Part shown: in pieces, positions 39,983 to 49,235 of the stretch | Layout of the letters: the number at the start of each line of letters is the position of its first letter | Position numbering within the stretch: position 1 is the stretch's first letter | NCBI RefSeq assembly: GCF_943736985.1 | Contig: NZ_CALSFS010000006.1 | Coordinates: forward strand, 124,001-188,000 | Source: Clostridium sp. Marseille-Q2269 | GTDB lineage: Bacteria; Bacillota; Clostridia; Clostridiales; Clostridiaceae | DNA length: 64,000 bases | Direction: 5' to 3' | Notes under the pieces: model-generated | What the model was told of the DNA's origin: nothing | What the model saw: the letters and a program-made list of their open reading frames with translations, nothing else | Databases searched by the model: none | Made by a program: the position numbers and the translations under genes

Positions 39983-40501
39983 TTGAAAAAAACAATTAAA
40001 CTATATAATTTAATCTTTCCTATTTGGATGGTATTATTTTTTCCACCGGTTATATTTATATCGCTTATTGGTAATTACATAATTGATTCATTAGTAGTAA
40101 TAGGGTGCTTTTTTGCATATAAACTAGCAAATAAAGATTTTAATCTAAAAACGATTTATAAGAAGAGAATATTAAAAGTTTGGTTATACGGGTTTTTATC
40201 AGATTTTATAGGAGCAGCAATACTATTAATATTATATTTTTTAGTAGGCATATTAAATTTGTCAGGATTACCTGCAGAAGCAATATTAGCAACAGCATAT
40301 GATCCATCTGTACAGCCTTTAGCATTTATAATAATACTATTGTGTATTTTTATATCAGCTGCATTTATATTTTTATTTAATTATAAATTTGTTTTTAAAA
40401 ATCAAATTAAGGAAAAGATTATAAGATTCAAAATTTCACTTACTATCGCAATTATAACTGCTCCATGGACATTCTTATTGCCAACAAAGTGGTTTTATTA
40501 A
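39983..40501 (+). CDS. Small four-helix membrane protein of unknown function
   Basis: This 172-residue integral membrane protein has about five hydrophobic segments, beginning IFPIWMVLFFPPVIFISLI and ending near ISLTIAIITAPWTFLLP. It starts at TTG with AGAGGAG 9 bases upstream. A VIGCFFAYKLANKDFNL loop is charged. I do not recognise a family. It follows the 71-residue gene at 39616 in the same direction and could be its partner. Confidence 0.6.
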   Translation: MKKTIKLYNLIFPIWMVLFFPPVIFISLIGNYIIDSLVVIGCFFAYKLANKDFNLKTIYKKRILKVWLYGFLSDFIGAAILLILYFLVGILNLSGLPAEAILATAYDPSVQPLAFIIILLCIFISAAFIFLFNYKFVFKNQIKEKIIRFKISLTIAIITAPWTFLLPTKWFY

Positions 40502-40922
40502 ATTACTCTTAGAGTATAATTTTAGTAGGGAAAGATAGCAAAACTTCAATTTTTACTATCAGAATCTTTTTATAATGAAAATAAAAAGAAAACATATAAA
40601 GGAAGAGAATTAGCTAAAGCTAGAATAATTAGAATATTTTATTTACAAACTAATATTTAAGCGTAAAGTAACCGTCCCGTTTAATTTACGCTTAAATATT
40701 ACAGTACCTGGCACCTGGCATTATGACGTTAGTTTAGATATTAGAATACTTTATTTTTATAGCTATCTATTGACTAAAAGTATTTCTTGTTTTAATATCT
40801 TAAAAATTATAAAAAACACAGTTTTTTCATATAAAAGGTATAAATTCTTAATAAAAATTTTTTTCAAATCTATACCCTATACTCTGTTCTTTGTACTCTA
40901 ATAAAAGTTCGTTGCACTTTTA
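40502..40922. repeat. Gene-free interval with a 17-bp perfect hairpin and REP-like motifs
   Basis: TAATATTTAAGCGTAAA (40651-40667) and TTTACGCTTAAATATTA (40685-40701) are perfect inverted repeats around a 17-base loop. The loop contains ACCGTCCCG, and the hairpin is followed by CCTGGCACCTGGCA (40708 onward). These two motifs often accompany REP-associated tyrosine transposases (RAYT/IS200-like) in Firmicutes, so this is probably the footprint of such an element. No transposase frame survives here; the remainder is AT-rich with no gene. Confidence 0.6.
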
Positions 40923-41567
40923 TTAATATGCACATTTTTTTTCTAAAGCTCTAAATATTAGTACTAAAAATGCTGTTATTAATAAATATATAGCAGCAGC
41001 TATAAAGAAGGGTGTTATAGTAAAATCTCTTGTTACTACTTCCTTTGCGGCTCTTAGCATATCACCTATACCTATGGCAGCTACTAGAGCAGAATCCTTA
41101 ATTAGATTTATGCTCTCATTACATATTGGTGGTATAACGTTTCGTATAGCCTGTGGTATAATTATTTTAAACATAGTTTGACTATAAGTAAAACCTAATA
41201 CCTTAGAAGCTTCAAATTGTCCTTTATCAATGGATTCTATACCTGCTCTAAAAGTTTCTGCTAAGTATGCTCCATAATTAATTATAAATGTTAAATAAGC
41301 TGCTGTTAAAGGTTCTAATCTTATGCCTATTACAGGAAGTCCAAAATAGGCAAAGAATAGTTGGAGCATCAGGGGAGTACCCCTAAATATCCAAGTATAA
41401 ATATTTAATATAGCCTTTAGTGGTTTTATTTTAGAACCCTTTCCCATAGCTATTAAAATTCCAAGTGGAATAGAAAATATTATTGTTACTATAAATAATT
41501 TAAAAGAAATAATATTACCTTTCAATATAAATATGGTTATATCAGAAAGATTAGACACATTAATCAC
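40923..41567 (-). CDS. Polar amino-acid ABC transporter permease
   Basis: This permease of up to 214 residues belongs to the HisM/GlnP family. It has about five membrane helices and the conserved EFAA-type ATPase-contact loop, seen as YLAETFRAGIESIDKGQFEA followed by SKVLGFTYSQTMFKIIIPQA. The start is uncertain: the GTG at 41567 sits almost on the AGGAT site, while GTG 41558 is 8 bases away and fits better. The binding-protein gene lies 3 bases upstream. No ATPase gene is here; the nearest is at 9836-10618. Confidence 0.9.
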   Translation of the reverse strand: MINVSNLSDITIFILKGNIISFKLFIVTIIFSIPLGILIAMGKGSKIKPLKAILNIYTWIFRGTPLMLQLFFAYFGLPVIGIRLEPLTAAYLTFIINYGAYLAETFRAGIESIDKGQFEASKVLGFTYSQTMFKIIIPQAIRNVIPPICNESINLIKDSALVAAIGIGDMLRAAKEVVTRDFTITPFFIAAAIYLLITAFLVLIFRALEKKCAY

Positions 41568-41570
41568 ATC

Positions 41571-42374
41571 CTATTTTTTCAAAATTCCTTTGCCAAACCA
41601 TTTGTTTGATATTTTATCTGCAGTTCCATCTTTTATACATTCATCTAAAGCTTTATCTACTGCTTCTCTAAAACTATTATCAGTTTTTCTAAAACCTATT
41701 CCATAGGACTCTCCACCAAAGTTTTCATCTAGTACTTTAAAAATATTAGGCTTTTTACTTATATAATATCTACCAACTACTTCATCCACTACAACTGCAT
41801 TTACTCTTTCAGCCTGTAAGTCCATAAGTGCTTCAGTGTTATTTGAGTATTTTTTTAGTTCTTTTAAAGATTTTGAAACATCTTTATCAGATTCTAAGGC
41901 AGTTTCACTACTACTTCCTAATTGAAGTCCTACAGTTTTACCACCTAAATCTTTCTTAGATTTTATATTAGATTTATTATTAACTACTATTATCTGTTTA
42001 TTTTCTACATAAGGCTTTGAGAAATTTATTTGTTGTTTTCTTTTTTCAGTAATTGTAAGTCCGTTCCATATAACATCAATATCTTTATTATTTAAACTAA
42101 GAACTACACCATCCCATTGAACTGGTTTAAAAACTACTTTAACCCCCATTTTTTTAGCAACTTCTTTTGCTAAATCAATATCAAAACCAACTATTTCACC
42201 TTTATCATTTTTAAATCCCATAGGAGGGAAACTATCGTCCAATCCTACTACAAATTCACCTTTATCCTTTATATCTTTAAGTGAAGTATCTCCTTTTGAT
42301 TTGTTACCACAACCTGTTAGCATAAAAATTAAACTTAATATTACAATTGAAAATAATACATTTTTTTTCTTCAT
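41571..42374 (-). CDS. Polar amino-acid ABC transporter substrate-binding lipoprotein
   Basis: This 267-residue family 3 solute-binding protein is anchored outside the membrane by the lipobox FMLTGCGN (Cys 22). Core motifs are present: FVVGLDDSFPPMGFKNDKGE (near 41), VGFDIDLAKEVAKKMG (near 62) and DVIWNGLTITEKRK (near 97). The ligand is a polar or basic amino acid, which cannot be told from the motifs. GGGGGA precedes the ATG. It and the permease form an operon with no ATPase. Confidence 0.92.
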   Translation of the reverse strand: MKKKNVLFSIVILSLIFMLTGCGNKSKGDTSLKDIKDKGEFVVGLDDSFPPMGFKNDKGEIVGFDIDLAKEVAKKMGVKVVFKPVQWDGVVLSLNNKDIDVIWNGLTITEKRKQQINFSKPYVENKQIIVVNNKSNIKSKKDLGGKTVGLQLGSSSETALESDKDVSKSLKELKKYSNNTEALMDLQAERVNAVVVDEVVGRYYISKKPNIFKVLDENFGGESYGIGFRKTDNSFREAVDKALDECIKDGTADKISNKWFGKGILKK

Positions 42375-42594
42375 ATAAAAATCCCCCTTGCTTTAATTTA
42401 TTATATTATACTTTAGCAAAGTGAATTTGTAAAGTGATAAAATTAAAAAAGTTTTTGTAACATAATTTTAAATTTTTCATATATATAGTAGTTACAGTGA
42501 GAAACAATCAAAATTTTTCTTGAAAAATCCCTTTATTAATGATAAAATCTACAATTATCAATGGGAGAAAATTAAGAAGGGAGCGTTATATAAT

Positions 42595-43323
42595 ATGAAA
42601 AAATATACAAAGCCCTATTACGGTCCGAATAATTATTTTAGTGCTGTTAAATTTTTTTCTGCAGGAATTTTAGGATTAATAGCTTTTATATTTAATCTTC
42701 AGCATAAAGAAATACAAAATTATATGGCTTATTTGATATTAATTATATCTATAATATTTATATTCAATGGATTAAGAATAATAAATTTCATATTTATAGG
42801 AAGATTTAGACATATAAATAGAATACTTTCTAAAGTAAATTGGACAGGAAATGAAAATGTATTAGATGTGGGTATTGGAAAAGGAATCTTGGCTATAGCA
42901 GTAGCTAAGAAATTAAAGAGCGGTTCAGGAAAAGTAACGGGTATAGATATATGGAATAGTGAAGGAATATTAGATAAAACTAAGTATTATATTAATCAAA
43001 ATGTAGAATTAGAAGGTGTGAAGAATAAGATAAAGGTAAAAACTCAAAATGCTTCAGCATTATCCTTTGAAGATCAATCCTTTGATATAATTGTGAGTAA
43101 ACAGTGTATTCATAATATAGAAAGTGCTGAAGAAAGAAAAATGGCTATACTAGAAATGCTAAGGGTTTTAAAAAAGGGCGGAAAGTTAATTATTTCTGAT
43201 TCTATGTATATGGATGAATATGAAAAAATATTATTGGATAAAAAATTGCAGGTTACCATGTCTCCAAAATATTTTTTAGACACTTATCCAGCTTTAAGTA
43301 TATTAGAAGTTATTAAAAAATAA
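42595..43323 (+). CDS. Membrane-anchored SAM-dependent methyltransferase
   Basis: This 242-residue protein has two N-terminal hydrophobic helices (residues 16-38 and 49-70), then a class I methyltransferase domain. The SAM-binding motif VLDVGIGKGILAIAVA lies near residue 93. A later DIIVSKQCIHNIES and MLRVLKKGGKLIISD match methyltransferase motifs IV-V. The ATG at 42595 is chosen because AAGGGAG lies upstream; an in-frame TTG at 42520 would add 25 charged residues and has no clear site. The substrate is unknown. Divergent from the ABC genes. Confidence 0.8.
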   Translation: MKKYTKPYYGPNNYFSAVKFFSAGILGLIAFIFNLQHKEIQNYMAYLILIISIIFIFNGLRIINFIFIGRFRHINRILSKVNWTGNENVLDVGIGKGILAIAVAKKLKSGSGKVTGIDIWNSEGILDKTKYYINQNVELEGVKNKIKVKTQNASALSFEDQSFDIIVSKQCIHNIESAEERKMAILEMLRVLKKGGKLIISDSMYMDEYEKILLDKKLQVTMSPKYFLDTYPALSILEVIKK

Positions 43324-43398
43324 CTAAAAGTTTAATTATTATATTTTTAAATAAGGTAAATACAAATTTAATTTGAAATAATAAAATATATAAAAAAT

Positions 43399-43434
43399 GG
43401 GTTGCTTTACTTAAATTTTCAGGCAACCCTTATT
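43399..43434 (+). terminator. Terminator of the methyltransferase gene
   Basis: GGGTTGC (43399-43405) pairs with GCAACCC (43423-43429), followed by a short TTATT. The tail is weak. Confidence 0.6.
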
Positions 43435-43611
43435 AATTGTTTTAGAAAAATAATTAATATAAACCCATTAAAGTGAGGTTCTATAGCCATATTTATAATA
43501 CTAATATTTATATAATGTTTTCATAGAAAATAAATTTATACATAATAATTTTTAAAAAATCACATGTTATATTTCATATATAAGTACTCAATATATAATT
43601 ACATCCAATAG

Positions 43612-44820
43612 TCAAATATTAAATTTATTTACCCAATTTAAGGCACAAATATATAAGTTTGTTAAATCAGTAGGTAATATATTTAGATCTTTGCACAAAA
43701 CATTTATATTATTCCAAGAACCTTTTTCGTAGCATAATGCAAGATGTAATATATTAGTTAATTTATTTATTCTTTTATCAAGAGCATGCTGCGGACTTTG
43801 TAGATTAGGATCATATAAAACAGTTCTTAAAGGATTATGCAAAAAGTTTTCTATTCCATAAAATAATCCAATGAAGAATAATTCATCTGTTTCATCTATA
43901 TAATTTATTTTTTTGGCCAAAAGATCTAAAAATTTTGCTCTTAATAAGATTAGTTTGATGTATTCTTTATTGTTACTTGTTATATCGTATAATAATATAA
44001 ATGATACTATTGTTATGGTGGATTTTTCTCCAATCAATGATATACACTTATTTAAAGAGGTTATATTTTGGCTAAAAGAAAAATAGGTGTTTATAAATTT
44101 AAATAGTTTATTATATAAAGATTGATCTGTTTTAATTAATTCTTCCAAATAAATAAAATCTATACTTGTTTTATTTAGTTCTTTTAGTATTTTATATTTA
44201 GTAAGATTATGTATAGGTATATTGTTACCATCAAATATAGTAGGTTTACTAAAAAAGTATCCTTGAAATAAAGAACAGCCCATAGATATAGATTCATAGA
44301 ATTCTTCTTTAGTTTCAATTTTTTCAGCTAGAAATTTTATATTGCTATTTATTTTAAGTACTTTGTCTATGACTTTTTTTCTGTTATTACCTTTAGTGAT
44401 TTTAAAATCTATTTTTACAATATCTGCTAATTCTACTAATTCTTTTAAATTGTCCATTAAAACAAAATCATCTAATGCTATAGTATATCCATCTTGTTTT
44501 AACTTTTTACAGGAATATATTATATCGTTAGATGGAGTTACATTTTCTAAAATCTCTATGGTTACGTATTCTTTTGGGAGAAGTGAGGCTACATTATTTA
44601 AAATAAGATTTTCTGTAAAATTAATAAAGGCCTTTTTACCATCTGTTAATTTTTCTATACCTATCAATAAAAAGCTATTAATTATTACTTTGGCTGTTGC
44701 TATATCTCCATTTATATTACCAAATTTGTTATCTCTATTATTAGTTCTAAATAGCAATTCATAGGCTATTACATTTTCATTTATATCAAAAATGGGCTGT
44801 CTAGCAACAAATGTATCCAA
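43612..44820 (-). CDS. EAL-HDOD signalling protein (YuxH type)
   Basis: This 402-residue protein has an EAL-type domain followed by an HDOD domain. It begins with the family-typical DTFVARQPIFDINENVIAYE, where the EAL motif reads ELLFR. That is a degenerate form, so hydrolysis of cyclic di-GMP is doubtful and binding is more likely. The HDOD part spans about 200-400. The start is TTG 44820, set by GGGAGAA just upstream; longer in-frame starts would add a hydrophobic stretch with no family match. It is transcribed alone leftward. Confidence 0.88.
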   Translation of the reverse strand: MDTFVARQPIFDINENVIAYELLFRTNNRDNKFGNINGDIATAKVIINSFLLIGIEKLTDGKKAFINFTENLILNNVASLLPKEYVTIEILENVTPSNDIIYSCKKLKQDGYTIALDDFVLMDNLKELVELADIVKIDFKITKGNNRKKVIDKVLKINSNIKFLAEKIETKEEFYESISMGCSLFQGYFFSKPTIFDGNNIPIHNLTKYKILKELNKTSIDFIYLEELIKTDQSLYNKLFKFINTYFSFSQNITSLNKCISLIGEKSTITIVSFILLYDITSNNKEYIKLILLRAKFLDLLAKKINYIDETDELFFIGLFYGIENFLHNPLRTVLYDPNLQSPQHALDKRINKLTNILHLALCYEKGSWNNINVLCKDLNILPTDLTNLYICALNWVNKFNI

Positions 44821-45089
44821 AAAAATTCTCCCAATAAAACTATATATTAAGTATATTCTAATATATATAATAAACATAAGTCTACTAAATTTATATAAAT
44901 AATTATTAACAATTCTCACATTTATATTTAGCAGTGGTTTAATGTGCAAAATATTAATCTGTAAGCTTAATTTAACTAGCACAACAAGTTAAATTAATAT
45001 GTGAGTAAAAAGTTAGTAAAGCATAATATATCATATTAATCTTTAGATATTATGTTAATGAGAATAATAAATGTTTTTAAATATTAAAG
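44821..45089. other. Gene-free upstream region of the EAL-HDOD gene
   Basis: The roughly 270 bases are AT-rich and hold the promoter region of the EAL-HDOD gene; no other gene is visible. Confidence 0.35.
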
Positions 45090-45129
45090 GACACTAGATT
45101 TAATTAAGGTATTTATTAAGTCTAGTGTC
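45090..45129 (-). terminator. Terminator of the thiDME operon
   Basis: GACACTAGA (45090-45098) and TCTAGTGTC (45121-45129) form a perfect 9-bp stem with further pairing inside. It lies 45 bases after the thiE stop in the direction of transcription. Confidence 0.65.
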
Positions 45130-45174
45130 TTAATTGTTATATTAAAACTATGATCAATTAATAAGTAGAGATTA

Positions 45175-45792
45175 TTATTTATTTAATAAAAGATTTTTGG
45201 CAGCAAGTTTAATATCATTTTCATTTAGTATAGCAGAAATTACAGAGATTCCATCTACACCAGTGTTTAAAATGTCTTTAAAATTAGATTTATTTATTCC
45301 ACCTATGGCTACAGATGGAATCTGTATACTATTTTTTATTTTTGATAATCCATCAATGCCTATAATTTCATCTACATCTTTTTTGCTACCAGTAGGGAAT
45401 ATTGTTCCTATTCCTAGGTAATCTGCACCATTATTTTGAGCTTCTAAAGCTTCATGAATATTTCCCGCAGATATACCTATTATTTTATCCTTACCTAATA
45501 TTTTTCTTGCAATAGTAAGATTCATATCCTTTTGGCCTAAATGAACCCCATGAGCATCTATGGCTTGGGCAATATCTAATCTATCATTTATAATTATAGG
45601 TACATTATAATAATCTGTTATTTCCTTTACTTCTTTAGCTACATTAAAGAATGCTCTAGTTGATACATCTTTTTCTCTAACTTGTACCAAAGTAACGCCA
45701 CCTAAAATAGCTTGTTCTAATACTTTTTTTAATTCACGTCCTCTTAGAAATCTTCTATCTGTAATTAAATAAAGTTCATAATTTATTTCCAT
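45175..45792 (-). CDS. thiE: Thiamine-phosphate synthase
   Basis: This 205-residue TIM-barrel enzyme joins the hydroxymethyl-pyrimidine diphosphate and the thiazole phosphate to give thiamine phosphate. Typical blocks are [20 protein letters not shown] (near 8), [11 protein letters not shown] (near 34), [20 protein letters not shown] (near 73), [17 protein letters not shown] (near 124) and [10 protein letters not shown] (near 166). Its start overlaps the end of thiM by 10 bases, so the two are translationally coupled. It is the last gene of a TPP-controlled operon. Confidence 0.95.
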   Translation of the reverse strand: MEINYELYLITDRRFLRGRELKKVLEQAILGGVTLVQVREKDVSTRAFFNVAKEVKEITDYYNVPIIINDRLDIAQAIDAHGVHLGQKDMNLTIARKILGKDKIIGISAGNIHEALEAQNNGADYLGIGTIFPTGSKKDVDEIIGIDGLSKIKNSIQIPSVAIGGINKSNFKDILNTGVDGISVISAILNENDIKLAAKNLLLNK

Positions 45793-46574
45793 TCTACATT
45801 ACCTCTTTTCCAAACTTCTTCATCAGATAGTGTATATATAATATCTATTAAAGCAATTCTAAAACTGCCTGGTAATTGTGATTTTTCAAAGGCTTTTTCT
45901 CCAGCAATATTCATAGATAATATAGCAGATGTAGTAGAGATTAATTTATCTTCAAAGTTGGCACAGGTGGCAGCACATAGAGCACCTAGCATGCAACCTG
46001 CTCCAGTTACTTTAGTCAACATTTCTGTACCATTTTTTATTATGCATCCTCTGTTACCATCAGATATATAATCTTTTTCACCAGTAGCTGCTACAATACA
46101 ATTATATTTTTTAGCCAATTTATCACAAGCTTCTAAAGCATTTTCTCCATTATCTAGAGAATCTACACCTCTAGTTTCAGAATTCATACCAGCTAAAAAT
46201 TTAATTTCCCCTATATTTCCTTTAATAATATCTATTTTACCAACTTTAGCAATTCTATTTATAACTTCAACTTTTCTTTTAATGGCAGGGCATCCTACTG
46301 GATCTATAACTACGGGAACATTATGATTTTTTGCAGATATTGAAGCAAGCACTGCTGCTGCTTCTTGTTCTTTAGTTAAAGTTCCTAAATTTATGTATAG
46401 AGCAGATGATATACTTGCAAAATCATAAACTTCGTCGTAGGCCTCACACATAGCAGGGGATGCACCAAATGAAAGAAGAATATTAGCGCAATCATTTATA
46501 GTAACATAGTTAGTTATACAATGAACAAGCGGTGTTTTGGCTCTCATCTTTTCAATAACATTTTTATTTTCCAT
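45783..46574 (-). CDS. thiM: Hydroxyethylthiazole kinase
   Basis: This 263-residue ribokinase-like enzyme phosphorylates salvaged hydroxyethylthiazole. [20 protein letters not shown] (residues 15-34) and [11 protein letters not shown] begin the protein. NLGTLTKEQ (near 63), [13 protein letters not shown] (near 90) and the anion-hole/catalytic stretch [14 protein letters not shown] (near 190) follow. The catalytic Cys in TGAGC is present. AAGGAAGAG precedes the ATG. It lies 195 bases after thiD, with no terminator between them. Confidence 0.95.
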   Translation of the reverse strand: MENKNVIEKMRAKTPLVHCITNYVTINDCANILLSFGASPAMCEAYDEVYDFASISSALYINLGTLTKEQEAAAVLASISAKNHNVPVVIDPVGCPAIKRKVEVINRIAKVGKIDIIKGNIGEIKFLAGMNSETRGVDSLDNGENALEACDKLAKKYNCIVAATGEKDYISDGNRGCIIKNGTEMLTKVTGAGCMLGALCAATCANFEDKLISTTSAILSMNIAGEKAFEKSQLPGSFRIALIDIIYTLSDEEVWKRGNVEWK

Positions 46575-46769
46575 AAAAACTCTTCCTTTCTTTTTTAATA
46601 CTGTATTTTTACAGTATAAATATTTAGTAATATAAGGTTTATCTTTTATATTAAATCAACAATATATTATTAAAATATTAGAATTTTAATAATTTAAATA
46701 TTTACTAAAGTACAACTTTTAATAAATAATTTTAAAATATTTATTTTTAAAGAATGACTTATAATATTT

Positions 46770-47570
46770 CTAAAAATCTAGATGAGCTTCTTTGTAAAGT
46801 TCTATAAAATGACCTACAGGGCCTACGCCTTCACCAATAGGGAAGGAATTTTCTATGGCTTTTGTAATATATTTTTTTGAAAGGCATACCGCTTTATCAA
46901 CTGTAAGTCCTTTAGCTAAATAAGAAGCTATAGCAGAGGATAGTGTACATCCAGTTCCATGGGTATTTTTAGTTTCTATTCTGCTGCCAGGTATTGTAAT
47001 AAATTTATCATCATAAAGAAGTATGTCATTTGCATCATTGCATCTATGTCCTCCTTTTACCAGAACGTTTTTAACACCCATAGATTGAATTATAGTAGCA
47101 GCTTTTTTCATAGTATCTTCTGAATCTATTTTTATACCACTTAAAACTTCAGCCTCTGGAATATTAGGAGTTACTATACTAGCTATAGAAATTAAATTTT
47201 TAAGTTCTTCTACAGCGTCTTCTTTAAGAAGAAAATAACCACTTTTTGATACCATAACAGGATCTAGAACTATGTTTTTAACATTGTATTTTAGTAAATA
47301 TTCCTTTATAGATCTAATAGTTTCTGAATTAGAAACCATTCCTATTTTAGTTGCATCTACAGATATATCATCAAATATAGATTGGATTTGACATTCAACC
47401 ATACTTTTGGGAATTTCATGAACATCTTGTACGCCTATTGAATTTTGTGCTGTTACAGCAGTTATTACGCTCATGGCATATACACCTAAGGCACTCATAG
47501 TTTTTATGTCTGCTTGAATACCAGCTCCTCCACAACTATCTGAACCAGCTATAGTTAAAACTTTTTTCAT
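46770..47570 (-). CDS. thiD: Hydroxymethylpyrimidine (phosphate) kinase
   Basis: This 266-residue ribokinase-like enzyme phosphorylates HMP to HMP-PP. The N-terminus VLTIAGSDSCGGAGIQADIK is the family signature. GVYAMSVITAVTAQNS (near 29), VLDPVMVSKSGYFLL (near 101) and the active-site THGTGCTLSSAIASYLA (near 207) are intact. AGGAGGT precedes the ATG. It is the first gene behind the TPP riboswitch. The operon makes thiamine from salvaged pyrimidine and thiazole, since no thiC or thiG is seen in the window. Confidence 0.96.
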   Translation of the reverse strand: MKKVLTIAGSDSCGGAGIQADIKTMSALGVYAMSVITAVTAQNSIGVQDVHEIPKSMVECQIQSIFDDISVDATKIGMVSNSETIRSIKEYLLKYNVKNIVLDPVMVSKSGYFLLKEDAVEELKNLISIASIVTPNIPEAEVLSGIKIDSEDTMKKAATIIQSMGVKNVLVKGGHRCNDANDILLYDDKFITIPGSRIETKNTHGTGCTLSSAIASYLAKGLTVDKAVCLSKKYITKAIENSFPIGEGVGPVGHFIELYKEAHLDF

Positions 47571-47628
47571 ATAAAAACCTCCTATATAACAATTGATAAA
47601 TTAAGCATTTTTTTAAAAACAAAATAAA

Positions 47629-47661
47629 AACAAGATGTATTTAAAAGCAATACATCTTGTT
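47629..47661 (-). terminator. Riboswitch-controlled terminator before thiD
   Basis: AACAAGATGTATT and AATACATCTTGTT are perfect 13-bp inverted repeats with a 7-base loop. Read leftward they are followed by GTTTTTATTTTGTTTTT. It lies between the TPP riboswitch and thiD. Confidence 0.88.
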
Positions 47662-47694
47662 AATAAATTTTATAAAAATCTATTATTTAGACAT

Positions 47695-47781
47695 GTTGCT
47701 TCCCTACGCCAGTATTAGCTGGATCAGGTTATCAGGGTTAGATATTTTAAATTCTTCTCAGCCACAATGGGCACCCCTACA
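47695..47781 (-). promoter_or_regulatory. TPP riboswitch (THI element)
   Basis: Read on the minus strand, the conserved core appears in order: GTAGGGGTGCCC, TGGCTGAGAAG, ACCCTGATAACCTGATCCAG, then CTAATACTGGCGTAGGGAAG. All invariant blocks of the element are present. With the terminator at 47629-47661 it should stop transcription of thiDME when thiamine pyrophosphate is plentiful. Confidence 0.97.
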
Positions 47782-47804
47782 ACATAAGGCTTATTTATAT
47801 TTTC

Positions 47805-47833
47805 ATTTTATACTTAATATGGGGAATTTGCAA
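47805..47833 (-). promoter_or_regulatory. Candidate promoter of the thiDME operon
   Basis: On the minus strand TTGCAA (47833-47828) and TAAAAT (47810-47805) are 17 bases apart and lie just ahead of the TPP riboswitch. Both hexamers deviate from consensus. Confidence 0.5.
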
Positions 47834-48110
47834 TTTTAAATGTATATATTTATAATTAAACAATAAATAAGCAAGTATATTGTTTGCATACCACTTGCAG
47901 ATTAAAAAATAAGTAGGGTGGTACTTTATTATATTTATAGAATGTATAAAATATAGTAAGAGGACAAAGAAGGACACATATGGTAAAGTTTTATTATATT
48001 AGCTATGAAATAATAACATCATTATTAATTAAGAAAATAATAAACATATAAAATATTTATCTAGAAGTTATGAAAAATAAGTTTATAAATAGATATGGGA
48101 GGAATATATA

Positions 48111-49013
48111 ATGAAAATTGGAGTTATAATGGGGGGAATATCTACAGAAAGAGAGGTTTCCTTGAATTCTGGTAGAGAAGTTATAAAGTATTTAGAACTT
48201 TTAAAACATGAAATTATTCCTATTATTATAGATAAAAAAGAAGATATTGTTGAAAAAGTTAAAGGTATAGATTTTGCTTTTCTAGCATTACATGGTAAAT
48301 TTGGTGAAGATGGAACAGTTCAATCAGTTCTTCAAACTTTAGATATACCATATTCAGGTTGTGGTCCTTTGACAAGTGCTATATGCATGGATAAAGATAT
48401 GACTAAGAAAATTTTAAAATATGCTAATATAAACACAGCAGATTGGGTAAATGTATCTAGTGTAGATGATATAGATTATGAAGCTATTGAAAAAATAGGA
48501 TATCCAGTGTTTGTAAAACCTAATAGTGGTGGATCTAGTGTAGCTACTAATTTAGTGAAAAACAAAGAAGGAATAAAAGAAGCAGTGGAACTAGCACTTA
48601 AATATGATAAAGAAGTTATGATAGAAAATTATACAAAGGGTGAAGAAATAACTTGTTGTATGCTAGATGGAAAAATGTTACCAGTGCTAGCTATAAGACC
48701 CCATGCGGAATTCTTTGATTATACAGCAAAATATGCAGATGGTGGATCAGATGAAGTAATTGTAGAATTAGAAGAAAGCCTTCATAATAAAGTAGAAAGA
48801 ATGGCTGTAGCTTGTTGGAGAGAATTAAAATGTCAGGTTTATGTAAGAGTAGACATGATAGTTAAAGATGGAGTACCTTATGTATTAGAATTAAATACAT
48901 TGCCAGGAATGACTAAAAATAGTTTATTTCCCAAAAGTGCTAATGCAGTAGGAATATCTTTTGCAGAATTACTAAATTTAATAGTAAAACATTCATTAGA
49001 GGTAAGGAGATAG
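48111..49013 (+). CDS. ddl: D-alanine-D-alanine ligase
   Basis: This 300-residue ATP-grasp ligase makes the D-Ala-D-Ala dipeptide for peptidoglycan. [17 protein letters not shown] (residues 8-24), [19 protein letters not shown] (near 60), [12 protein letters not shown] (near 143), YVRVDMIV (near 247) and the metal-binding [18 protein letters not shown] (near 262) are intact. GGGAGGA precedes the ATG. The sequence at the specificity loop (YTAKY, near 205) is that of the normal D-Ala enzyme, not of a D-lactate ligase. It is transcribed alone with its own terminator. Confidence 0.95.
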   Translation: MKIGVIMGGISTEREVSLNSGREVIKYLELLKHEIIPIIIDKKEDIVEKVKGIDFAFLALHGKFGEDGTVQSVLQTLDIPYSGCGPLTSAICMDKDMTKKILKYANINTADWVNVSSVDDIDYEAIEKIGYPVFVKPNSGGSSVATNLVKNKEGIKEAVELALKYDKEVMIENYTKGEEITCCMLDGKMLPVLAIRPHAEFFDYTAKYADGGSDEVIVELEESLHNKVERMAVACWRELKCQVYVRVDMIVKDGVPYVLELNTLPGMTKNSLFPKSANAVGISFAELLNLIVKHSLEVRR

Positions 49014-49077
49014 TAAATAAAGTATTTTAAAACAATATAAAATAACTATAGATTAATAAAATAAAATAGAAATTAAT

Positions 49078-49107
49078 AAAACCATATGTTTATAAGCATA
49101 TGGTTTT
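49078..49107 (+). terminator. Terminator of ddl
   Basis: AAAACCATATG (49078-49088) and CATATGGTTTT (49097-49107) form a perfect 11-bp stem with an 8-base loop and a T-rich end. Confidence 0.82.
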
Positions 49108-49235
49108 ACTAGTTCTTATATTTTGGGTAAATATACAATAAATGTATCGTTGATTTGAAATATTTTATATTATATAATTATTTAAAGTAAAATTAAGCAA
49201 TGATTCTAAGTTTAATACTTTTAAAGGATGATTAT

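Noticed and set aside
48111-49013. D-Ala-D-Lac (VanA-like) ligase
   Set aside because: The specificity-loop Tyr (YTAKY) is the D-Ala-D-Ala ligase type, and no van genes are nearby.
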